Shown here in pieces: positions 26,301 to 32,015 of a stretch of 64,000 nucleotides of DNA; the first letter of the stretch is position 1; every line of letters begins with the position of its first letter. Both the position numbers and the translations under genes were made by a program. Source of the DNA: an uncultured Clostridia bacterium. GTDB lineage: Bacteria; Bacillota; Clostridia; UBA1381. The DNA is taken from the NCBI GenBank assembly GCA_944391225.1, contig CALXSS010000005.1, forward strand, positions 1 through 64,000, written 5' to 3'. The notes beneath the pieces were generated by a model, which was given only the letters and a program-made list of their open reading frames with translations, did no database searches and was not told the DNA's origin.

Positions 26301-26653
26301 AAGCCCCTGTACAGGCTCGCCTCGCCCGCATCGCTACCGGCTCCGTCAAACGAGTCCTCCGCGTTGACCGCATGAGGAACGCTGACTGTTTCCCAATCCG
26401 TATCGTCATAATCCACATCATAGAACTGCTTTCCGTTCTTAGCTATTGCAGCCGAGGCGGCAGCAAGAGGGAATGTAGCAGAATCGTCGGCACGCTTGTA
26501 TTTCCAGTCGATGTTCATGTTGTATGTAACTGCCGGACTGTTGGGTACGACATATTCTGTCCCCTCCTCAGCAGCGTTGACCGTCACAACACATGATAGC
26601 AACAACTGCAAAACAATCATAATCGACAATAACATGCAGCCTTTACGTTTCAT
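20345..26653 (-). CDS. Giant secreted GH2-family glycosidase-like protein
   Basis: A 2102-residue secreted protein starting at ATG 26653 (RBS GAGAGG); the signal peptide is MKRKGCMLLSIMIVLQLLLS. GH2 sugar-binding, immunoglobulin-like and TIM-barrel domains fill about residues 30-680. The barrel has IFYEAGNNQI where family members have GNE: Asn518 stands at the acid/base position, while ETEYH (Glu588) fits the nucleophile. Then come a GH2 C-terminal Ig-like domain, a copper-amine-oxidase-N-like domain (about 990-1125), and two tandem units of a laminin-G-like plus Ig-like domain (about 1250-1540 and 1640-1930). Expected substrate is a beta-linked sugar in pectin side chains, but activity is uncertain because of Asn518. 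It is divergent to an AraC regulator and ends at repeat copy C. Confidence 0.85.
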   Translation of the reverse strand: MKRKGCMLLSIMIVLQLLLSCVVTVNAAEEGTEYVVPNSPAVTYNMNIDWKYKRADDSATFPLAAASAAIAKNGKQFYDVDYDDTDWETVSVPHAVNAEDSFDGAGSDAGEASLYRGFMFYRKHISIPESDNGKKLILEFEAVRQSLYLYVNGEMVGYYEAGIAPIGFDITDFVNYGGDNVIAVATDNASSRGSSFETQETIPGHEPGDLSGSFYQWNTKDFNEVQGGLTGNVILYAKNKIYQTLPLYNNLKTTGNYIYGSNFDFRENSADINVEAEVRNETDEERDITLEVNVVDSDGILVSTFSKTETVFPAMDTETDQFLTTVPENAYNEAGEGQENNSVSLDTVEVTKINASANVSELHFWSDVSPYLYTVYTVLKDGEEVIDVQETVTGFREVVYDKDKGLQINGTPTYLKGYAQRSTNEWAAIGVANDWLEDVDMQLIKESNANFIRWMHVAPKPNAIRSGDKYGVISVAPAGDKEGDVSGRQWDQRVEAMRDVIIYYRNSPSVIFYEAGNNQITADHMREMTTLKNNLDPNGYRFMGCRTINSPDQIKEAEWAGTMIFRHDENAYAAMQSTGNYIPMLETEYHRNEAPRRVWDDYSPPYYDYVNKWLGADGSKTDGYDIWDQTQEDFSRTMFNSGDGYSYYYNNRVGGTGKNYYSGAAMMVWSDSNMHVRNCGVENARTSGRVDPVRIKKESFYAIQAAQSDTPALHILGHWNYPEYIEGDTENGNYWYEDKTFNGTYWEPNGTMLQRDPTKKTVYVIGSEDVAKVELYVNGELVGTDTKADDNYIYAFDNIDVTQSGSVSAKAYNELDEVIANDEIVTAGEPARIKLTPVTGPDGLIADGSDIAYVDVEIVDEDGNVCPLDERKINFTLNGNGVFLGGYNSGVDERIVNHKDYVYAECGVNRVFIRSTQTSGTITLTASAEGMQPVDITLETTPLELDGGLTTQLQRSFEQGEVPDPPAQETAPELKSLGSVFTADWNEETGNVVKVNEDEKDYYTVTVNGKEVSFTDKAYKPDSNTGVVGEVNPILDAVKAAGGDFTYSYNTEGSIPSYAYGELPYITINTDENTVDIVNVATDIFINGERNLTNFGVAPNSDGTALMAELSAVLGQLPGVSFSTDAESKTLAITVNDEAISLMSEETPALEFSDNKVTVSSGSKLESANLIMAGYSENGELAKVVLTEVNIEAGAKTSVDVSDEILSSSTAKAMLWSSDMKYALCEAIKLEENEPQETQEPETTPEPGSDNYDTVAFFDSCDTAAANLVLSEDTSPDGTKYLTNESYEGKSAAGCCFGGLSENSKADIMWEADVRFNTDGSGITPYDNGDKKLGTCVRRHDVDGKPMLSIQTGGDKFENYLEIDPDKWYHIVLIGRFSAPDAATNMIVYGYEGSEMKHLGTFENVNQRNLSANTNNGASHWNVHMGTSVDNLKITMLGADALSVSSNSSEITAGNVMQFTYDATRQGAYITKPAVTWEVYNSDNSAPLNDASITIDSAGVLSVGIDAAEQNIYVRATAESGISASKKISVKAVDISGVKFDTLTLSAAREYVSADEPLTISAAASKNGEPVSLSENDLIWYVCDKDNMRSLGDELNWIKVENGVLSVDTKAISQDITVRAADPTDAVRGSVAVHIKSSDALEGNEDGDKDKLLYADNCEGELTNAVRESGAPDGTSAFRAESGLTTGNITETASDLVIEMDIKFNQEGAGFQPAKNGKLNTCVVYHNGQLAVQTGSSSYTNYGEISPNKWYHITIIRKMESYAHIIFEEYDDNGNRINRKLIKDVNQRNDEPTAFVNINAGTSFDNLRILSPVPTDISVSTDVATVFPGGKVQASATLYWNSLEMKKPASDMLEFMLYDSEDNEPLEDSLIAIDSTGLITIDNAAEPQDVYVRAISPKSGKYASAKFTITSSDIITIDKLGVSEDGSRLVKLFVTKNFYYANELTFVAETFDENGAITSVSTKQVNGSAIRMGENEISLGFALPEGFDKTTDTLKIYAVTKLSADTAAEPDGALSAEKTASGVKLTAIPEFDNGSEIAVLVTKAEADVTNISDSDILCFDMSRDIANGYEASWSQQFDGDYTVRVSGKINGVHTVKTAVASN

Positions 26654-26761
26654 AGTATTTACCTCTCTTTCTTTGACCTTTTTAATAAATTGATCTCTAT
26701 TCAACATAATAATCTTAACATAATTCCACAAAAAAATAAATTGTCATTATTGTTATTTGTA

Positions 26762-26790
26762 TTGCAAATATTGCGGAAGTGTGTTAAAAT
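26762..26790 (+). promoter_or_regulatory. Sigma-A promoter of the third AraC gene
   Basis: TTGCAA (26762-26767) and TAAAAT (26785-26790), spacer 17 bp. The 200-bp gap to the GH2 gene must also hold the GH2 promoter; only weak candidates were seen for it. Confidence 0.7.
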
Positions 26791-26853
26791 ATAAACAATC
26801 AAAAAAATAATTATGCAGTTTTCATGCAAATCTTATTATAAAAGGTGATATAT

Positions 26854-27666
26854 ATGGGCGTATCATTTAATTCAAAAAACTTTATGCTCAGCTCCTCGGA
26901 GGCTGTACCGACAAAGCTGAACACACATATACATAAATACTATGAATTTCTGATGTTTGAAAAGGGAGATGCCTCCTACATAATCGGAAGCAGTATATAT
27001 AAGCTAAATCCGGGAGATATAACCGTTACGAAACCAAATGTAATGCATACAATTTCATTCTCAAGTGATGCACTGTACAAAAGAACATTCATCCAGCTTT
27101 CGCCGCGTCTTTTAACGCGCATACCGCGCAGTCTTATAGACCATCTGCTTGATAAGCGTGACGGAGAATATGACGTTATCACCAACGAAGCTGCAAGGAA
27201 ACGTCATCTTCACAACTATTTCAGGCGCGGAACATCACTTCTTGAAGATCTCTGCGACCAGAACATATTTTTTGCGGAGCTGCTGTTTCAAAAGTTTGCA
27301 GTATGCATAAACGAGGTATTAAAAACACTTCCGGGCACAGTTTACACAAAGGTTGAAAATCCTGCTATACGCAGCATGAAAGAATATCTGGACCAAAATT
27401 ACCGAAAAGACTTTTCACTTGAGAAGATGGCAGCGGACTTCTACGTAAGCAAATATCACATATGCCACCTTTTCAAGGAAGAAACGGGTATAACTGTAAA
27501 CGATTATCTTGCACTGCGGCGCATTTCCGGAGTACGCGAGCTTGTGAGAGAAAACGTATCCATAACCGAGGCATTCAAGCAATGCGGTTTCAACGACTAT
27601 TCAAACTTTTACAGGACAGTAAAAAAATATACCGGTGAAAAGCCGTCTGATTTTTATGGTGAATAA
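26854..27666 (+). CDS. AraC-family regulator, divergent to the GH2 gene
   Basis: A 270-residue protein with an N-terminal cupin domain (LNTHIHKYYEFLMFEKGDAS, about residues 18-100) and a C-terminal AraC helix-turn-helix domain (FSLEKMAADFYVSKYHICHL; YSNFYRTVKKYTGEKPSDFY). AAAGG (26841-26845) is correctly spaced from ATG 26854; a GTG three codons earlier lies within the RBS. It is divergently paired with the GH2 gene and is its likely local activator. Confidence 0.9.
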   Translation: MGVSFNSKNFMLSSSEAVPTKLNTHIHKYYEFLMFEKGDASYIIGSSIYKLNPGDITVTKPNVMHTISFSSDALYKRTFIQLSPRLLTRIPRSLIDHLLDKRDGEYDVITNEAARKRHLHNYFRRGTSLLEDLCDQNIFFAELLFQKFAVCINEVLKTLPGTVYTKVENPAIRSMKEYLDQNYRKDFSLEKMAADFYVSKYHICHLFKEETGITVNDYLALRRISGVRELVRENVSITEAFKQCGFNDYSNFYRTVKKYTGEKPSDFYGE

Positions 27667-27780
27667 AATAATTACACATTACTAAATTTAGTTTTATATA
27701 TCATAGCAAACAATTAGCTTTATACACATAACAAGAAGCCAGATGAATTGCCTAAATTCCGAACCAGCGTTACTGAACGC

Positions 27781-27809
27781 TTGATTCTAATCAGCATATA
27801 TGTTATAAT
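27781..27809 (+). promoter_or_regulatory. Sigma-A promoter of tam
   Basis: TTGATT (27781-27786) and TATAAT (27804-27809), spacer 17 bp, 43 bp before the tam start codon. Confidence 0.75.
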
Positions 27810-27852
27810 TAAATTGTATAAATAGTCAATAAAAAATGAAAGGGCGATTATT

Positions 27853-28626
27853 ATGTCACAATGGAATTCAGAGCAATATTTAAAATTCAAAAAACAGCGA
27901 ACTCAGCCTGCTATAGATTTAGCAAAAAGAATACCTATTGAGCATCCCAAAAATATACTTGATATTGGATGCGGTCCCGGAAACAGTACATCTGTCTTAA
28001 AGAAAATGTTTCCCAATGCAAATATTTTAGGCGTAGACAGTTCAGAAAATATGATAAAACGCGCGAAAGAATCATATTCTGACATAGACTTCCGACTTTG
28101 TGATGTAACAACTGAATTAGATACTCTCGATGAGTATGATATAATATTTTCAAATGCCTGTTTACAGTGGATACCAAACCACAAAGAATTTATACCCCGT
28201 CTTTTTACCAAGTTAAACAAAAATGGAGTATTAGCTGTGCAAATGCCAATGAACGGACAAGAAACACTGTTTAAAATAATCAGTGATGTAACATCTGATC
28301 CTAAATGGAATTTTTCTTCAATGAAGCTGGAAACAAATGAAACATTATTACCTGATGAATATTTTGATATACTTTCTTGTTGCAGCAATAATTATGATAT
28401 ATGGGAAACCATATATTATCACAATATGCCTTCTGTCGAAGCAATGGTTGAATGGGTAAAGGGAACGAGATTAAGACCGTATCTTAATGCTGTGGATAAA
28501 GAAACAGCAGAAAGCATAGAAAAAGAAATAACTGAGCGCGCAATAAGAACATACAACAAGCAAAGTAATGGTGAGTATATATTCAAATTCAGAAGATTTT
28601 TCTTCATTGCCATCAAATCTAATTAA
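27853..28626 (+). CDS. tam: Trans-aconitate methyltransferase-like SAM enzyme
   Basis: A 257-residue class I methyltransferase. Motif I is ILDIGCGPGNSTSVL, the acidic SAM-ribose residue is in ILGVDSSENMI, and NACLQWIPNHKEF matches the NANLQW-type motif of Tam. Tam methylates trans-aconitate, which forms from the aconitase intermediate and inhibits aconitase; an aconitase gene lies 3.4 kb away. The gene is visibly richer in A and T than its neighbours, with AAA/AAT/ATA codons dominating, so it may have been acquired recently. RBS AAAGGG is present. It is a lone gene with its own promoter. Confidence 0.75.
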   Translation: MSQWNSEQYLKFKKQRTQPAIDLAKRIPIEHPKNILDIGCGPGNSTSVLKKMFPNANILGVDSSENMIKRAKESYSDIDFRLCDVTTELDTLDEYDIIFSNACLQWIPNHKEFIPRLFTKLNKNGVLAVQMPMNGQETLFKIISDVTSDPKWNFSSMKLETNETLLPDEYFDILSCCSNNYDIWETIYYHNMPSVEAMVEWVKGTRLRPYLNAVDKETAESIEKEITERAIRTYNKQSNGEYIFKFRRFFFIAIKSN

Positions 28627-28784
28627 GCAAAAAAAACAGCATGTAATTATGATCGCAAATACTTCGCCTAATACATATGCAAGCGTATTTATGTTGGTTT
28701 TAGGCTGATTCTTCACTCTTATATACAGGATTTTTTGAATACTAATTTTGTTATTTTTACTCAAAAAGAACAGAAACTCTTTAT

Positions 28785-28904
28785 CCTATAAAGCGTTTTT
28801 TGCCGGACGATTCTGTACGGACTGCATATAGGTCTATCGGCGTCCAAGACCTGCGCGAGCGTATAAAAAGCGCGGTAAAGAATATAAAAAATATTATTAA
28901 ATGA
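28785..28904 (+). pseudogene. Possible 3' remnant of a lost gene
   Basis: The region 28627-28962 has no complete gene. In one plus-strand frame the last 35 codons before TGA 28902-28904 read like a normal charged C-terminus (DDSVRTAYRSIGVQDLRERI followed by a lysine-rich helix), and repeat copy D follows directly, as if it had been the terminator of that gene. No start or RBS is present. The reading could be accidental. Confidence 0.3.
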
Positions 28905-28909
28905 GCAAA

Positions 28910-28946
28910 GAGGCTGTTGCAAACTCGTTGAGCTTGCAACAGCCTC
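28910..28946 (-). repeat. Dispersed terminator repeat, copy D (hairpin only)
   Basis: Only the long hairpin remains (arms GAGGCTGTTGCAA and TTGCAACAGCCTC); the core is absent. It lies 17 bp past the stop of the SPFH gene. In minus-strand RNA the single mismatch becomes a G-U pair and CTCTTTGCTC follows. Confidence 0.7.
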
Positions 28947-28962
28947 TGTTAATCAGTTCTAT

Positions 28963-29847
28963 TTATTCTTTAATTATCTCTTTTATAGATGTTGCAAGAC
29001 CTGCAAGTCCCTGTATATCTGAGGGAACTATTATCTTTGTCGCCTTGCCCTCAGCAAGAGCGTTAAGGCTCTCAAGTGACTTAATAGTCAGGTATCCCTG
29101 CTTAGGCTCTGACTCGTTTATAAGCCTTATGCCCTCTGCAACCGCCTGCTGAACTCTTATTATCGCCTGAGCCTTACCCTCAGCCTCGCGTATTGCCGCC
29201 TCTTTCTTAGCCTCAGCGCGGAGGATCGCCGATTCCTTGTCGCCCTCTGCCTGGAGAATGGACGATTTCTTTTCACCCTCAGCCTTAAGAATTGCCTCGC
29301 GTCTTTCACGCTCCGCTTTCATCTGACGCTCCATAGCATCCTGTATCTCAGCCGGCGGCATGATGTTCTTAAGCTCCACACGGTTTATTTTTATTCCCCA
29401 TGGATCGGTAGCCTCGTCAAGGATAGCGCGCATTTTTGTATTTACCGTATCGCGCGATGTCAGCGTTTCATCCAGCTCCAGATCGCCTATGATGTTACGC
29501 AGTGTGGTAGCTGTGAGATTCTCAATAGCCATCATCGGACGCTCAACTCCGTATGTGTACAGCTTAGGATCGGTTATCTGATAATATACAACAGTGTCTA
29601 TCTGCATTGTAACATTATCCTTTGTTATTACCGGCTGCGGCGGAAAATCCACCACATGCTCCTTAAGGCTGACCTTTGACGCTATCCTGTCAAAGAACGG
29701 TATCTTAAGATGCAGTCCTACTGTCCATGTAGCGTTATAGCCTCCCAGACGCTCTATAATGAACGCATGCGCCTGAGGCACGATCTTAATATTTGCGATC
29801 GCAATGATAATAAGTATTATAAGTAAAATAACAAGAAAAATCCCCAT
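28963..29847 (-). CDS. SPFH/stomatin-like membrane protein
   Basis: A 294-residue protein: an N-terminal transmembrane helix (MGIFLVILLIILIIIAIANI), the SPFH/band-7 domain (VPQAHAFIIERLGGYNATW to about residue 190), and a long helical region rich in Glu, Ala and Lys with repeated AEGxKxSAIL-type segments (about 190-255). Such proteins make large oligomeric rings on the membrane and organise microdomains; they are usually encoded beside NfeD, as here. RBS GGAAAGGAT supports ATG 29847. The gene ends at repeat copy D. Confidence 0.9.
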   Translation of the reverse strand: MGIFLVILLIILIIIAIANIKIVPQAHAFIIERLGGYNATWTVGLHLKIPFFDRIASKVSLKEHVVDFPPQPVITKDNVTMQIDTVVYYQITDPKLYTYGVERPMMAIENLTATTLRNIIGDLELDETLTSRDTVNTKMRAILDEATDPWGIKINRVELKNIMPPAEIQDAMERQMKAERERREAILKAEGEKKSSILQAEGDKESAILRAEAKKEAAIREAEGKAQAIIRVQQAVAEGIRLINESEPKQGYLTIKSLESLNALAEGKATKIIVPSDIQGLAGLATSIKEIIKE

Positions 29848-29875
29848 AATTTTATCCTTTCCGCGCAAAGCGCTG

Positions 29876-30316
29876 TTATACCTCCTGCTTGACAGCAGCC
29901 TTTTTCACTATCAGGGTAACGCCGCGTATTTCCCTGATCTCAGCCGTCTCGCCCTTTTCAATAACGGAATCATCCTCGCTCTTAAGCTTCCATGTAAGCC
30001 CGTTCACCTTTCCGGCTCCCTCATTTTTTATATTATCCACAGTCTCATCAACAACTATGATCCTGCCTATGAGAGAATCGGCATTTGTTTTTGTTCCTTT
30101 CGGCTTAAGGCATTTCATAACAAATCCGCGCAGCGGCAGCAGCGTCACTATCGATATAGCTACGGCTATGATTATCTGTGTCTGCAATGACGCTCCGGCA
30201 ATTGCCGCTATAAGTCCGCCTATTGAGCCTATCGCAAACCAGATAGTGACCAGCTGAAATGTCAGTCCCTCTATCAGCGCGAATACCGCAACAAGCGCAA
30301 GCCATAAAAAAGCCAT
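29876..30316 (-). CDS. NfeD-family membrane protein
   Basis: A 146-residue protein with about three N-terminal membrane segments (LWLALVAVFALIEGLTF, TIWFAIGSIGGLIAAIAGA, IIIAVAISIVTLLPL) and a C-terminal OB-fold NfeD domain (LIGRIIVVDETVDN ... EIREIRGVTLIVKK). It lacks the N-terminal protease domain, so it is the short NfeD1b type. It is paired with the SPFH gene 28 bp downstream, the conserved NfeD-stomatin operon. RBS GGGAGG. Confidence 0.85.
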   Translation of the reverse strand: MAFLWLALVAVFALIEGLTFQLVTIWFAIGSIGGLIAAIAGASLQTQIIIAVAISIVTLLPLRGFVMKCLKPKGTKTNADSLIGRIIVVDETVDNIKNEGAGKVNGLTWKLKSEDDSVIEKGETAEIREIRGVTLIVKKAAVKQEV

Positions 30317-30538
30317 ATTTACCTCCCTTCATTTGATTAGCCGTTACGATGAATGATATTGTAGATTATTTACAATTTTTACACACATCACTTCAGTCTC
30401 TTTAGACCATTTTATCATAAGTATGAGTTTTTGTCAACTAAATAACACAATAAATTTACTGTAACATCTTATATGTATAATACATATTATATTATAAATA
30501 CGCGGCAGATAATACCGCGTTATCCACGGAGGTTCAAA

Positions 30539-30703
30539 ATGGTCAATTTCTGTATGCGCGGCGCGGCAAAGGCTATTGGGCTGAGCATACTCGCATTCTG
30601 CGTTGGGATTATGGTAGGCTTGTTCTGCCCTCTGCCCGTTCTTGCCGTGATAGAGATGGTTATGCTTACTGTATTTGGTTATCTGTGCCTGTTCAAATGG
30701 TAA
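30539..30703 (+). CDS. Small membrane protein upstream of spoVM
   Basis: A 54-residue protein with a good RBS (CGGAGG). Two hydrophobic segments follow a short polar start: AIGLSILAFCVGIMVGLF and VLAVIEMVMLTVFGYLCLF. No family is recognised. The stop codon TAA is joined to the RBS of spoVM (TAAAGGAG), so the two genes are co-translated and this one may also act in the spore coat or forespore membrane. A small GC hairpin (ACGCGG/CCGCGT) and TATAAT (30476-30481) lie upstream. Confidence 0.6.
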   Translation: MVNFCMRGAAKAIGLSILAFCVGIMVGLFCPLPVLAVIEMVMLTVFGYLCLFKW

Positions 30704-30716
30704 AGGAGTGGTTTTA

Positions 30717-30785
30717 ATGAGAATAGTCGTAAAAAAGCTTCCTAAGGGTCTTGCCGGAATAGTAAGGTTTCTGTTCAGGATCTGA
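30717..30785 (+). CDS. spoVM: SpoVM-like spore-coat anchoring peptide
   Basis: A 22-codon gene: MRIVVKKLPKGLAGIVRFLF plus two residues. It matches the Bacillus subtilis SpoVM peptide of 26 residues, which has the core KLPKFLGGIVRAML, at K-L-P-K, G-I-V-R and the amphipathic spacing. SpoVM senses the curvature of the forespore membrane and anchors the coat ATPase SpoIVA. AAAGGAG lies 9 bp before ATG 30717. A bidirectional hairpin terminator follows at once. Confidence 0.85.
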   Translation: MRIVVKKLPKGLAGIVRFLFRI

Positions 30786-30803
30786 ACTGTATAACAGAAC
30801 AGC

Positions 30804-30854
30804 AAAAGGGACAGTATTGTATAGGTAATTCCCATACGAATACTGTCCCTTTTG
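30804..30854. terminator. Bidirectional terminator between spoVM and uxuA
   Basis: Perfect 15-bp arms AAAAGGGACAGTATT and AATACTGTCCCTTTT with a 20-base loop. It serves spoVM on the plus strand and uxuA on the minus strand. Confidence 0.85.
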
Positions 30855-30868
30855 ATTTGTCGCGCCTC

Positions 30869-31933
30869 TTACTTACTCATGCTCTCGAGCATATCCCAGC
30901 AGCCGAGCAGATACATTATGCCCAGAGCGCGGTCGTAAAGACCGTATCCGGGTCGGCATTTTTCGCCCCAGATGTGTCTGCCGTGATCGGGACGCATATA
31001 TCCGTCAAAGCCGCATTCATGGTACGCTTTCATTATCTCTATTATGCCTGTATCTCCGTCACAGTCGCGGTGAGATGCCTCGCTGAAATCTCCGTTTTCA
31101 AAATGCTTTACGTTCCTAACGTGAGCGAACGCGATCCTGTCGCAATGCTTTCTTATTATTTCGGCAACGTTGTTTTTCGGATCAGCACTGAGCGAGCCTG
31201 AGCAGAGCGTAAGGCAGTTGTACGGATCGTCCACCATATCAAGGAATCTGTCTATCGATGCCGAATCCACCAAAAGACGCGGCAGTCCGAAAATATCCCA
31301 CGGCGGATCATCCGGATGTATTGCCATCTTTATCCCGCATTCATGGCATACCGGCATTATTGCCTCGAGAAAATATTTCAGATTATCCCAAAGCATCTCT
31401 TTAGTTACAGGCTTATACGCCTCAAACAGCTGCTTTAAACGAGCCATTCTTTCCGGCTCCCAGCCGGGCATTGTATAGTCGCCGCATTTTTCAAGTATGT
31501 ACTCTGCCATTTTTTCGGGATCATCAATGATCCTGTTCTTTTCATAGTAAAGAGCGGTGGAGCCGTCGCCTACAGGATGAAACAGATCTGTTCTTGTCCA
31601 GTCAAACACAGGCATAAAATTATAGCACACTACCTTTACGCCAAACTCGGAAAGATTGCGCAGCGTCTGCTTGTAATTCTCTATATACATATCTCTTGAC
31701 GGCAGACCTATTTTGATATCGTCGTGAACATTTACCGATTCAACAACGTCCATATTAAAGCCGTACTTATCAAGACTTTTCTTTACCTCGGCTATCTCAT
31801 CCTTTTCCCAGACCTCGCCGGCATTTTTATGGTGCAAAGCCCATACTATTCCCTCTACGCCCGGTATCTGGCGTATCATATCGAGCGTAACGCTGTCGTT
31901 CCCCTCGCCGTACCACCGGAATGTCATCTGCAT
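30869..31933 (-). CDS. uxuA: Mannonate dehydratase
   Basis: A 354-residue UxuA. It dehydrates D-mannonate to 2-keto-3-deoxy-D-gluconate in the glucuronate branch downstream of UxaC. Typical motifs are MTFRWYGEGND at the start, YNFMPVFDWTRTD, MAIHPDDPPWDIFGLPR, CSGSL and the metal site in HRDCDGD, and DGYMRPDHGRHIWGE near the end. RBS AAGGAGG precedes ATG 31933. The reductase UxuB and the KDG kinase and aldolase are not in this window. It is a single gene next to aconitase. Confidence 0.95.
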   Translation of the reverse strand: MQMTFRWYGEGNDSVTLDMIRQIPGVEGIVWALHHKNAGEVWEKDEIAEVKKSLDKYGFNMDVVESVNVHDDIKIGLPSRDMYIENYKQTLRNLSEFGVKVVCYNFMPVFDWTRTDLFHPVGDGSTALYYEKNRIIDDPEKMAEYILEKCGDYTMPGWEPERMARLKQLFEAYKPVTKEMLWDNLKYFLEAIMPVCHECGIKMAIHPDDPPWDIFGLPRLLVDSASIDRFLDMVDDPYNCLTLCSGSLSADPKNNVAEIIRKHCDRIAFAHVRNVKHFENGDFSEASHRDCDGDTGIIEIMKAYHECGFDGYMRPDHGRHIWGEKCRPGYGLYDRALGIMYLLGCWDMLESMSK

Positions 31934-32015
31934 TGACTAAACCTCCTTAATAAAACAACAGGGACGAGTCTCATTGCTGAACAAGAAATCCGCCCCTTCT
32001 TTTCTTTATATGCTG

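Noticed and set aside
28471-28764. Minus-strand frame of 97 codons with hydrophobic residues over the end of tam
   Set aside because: It lies mostly antisense to tam, has no RBS and its hydrophobic character comes from the complement of Lys/Asn-rich codons.
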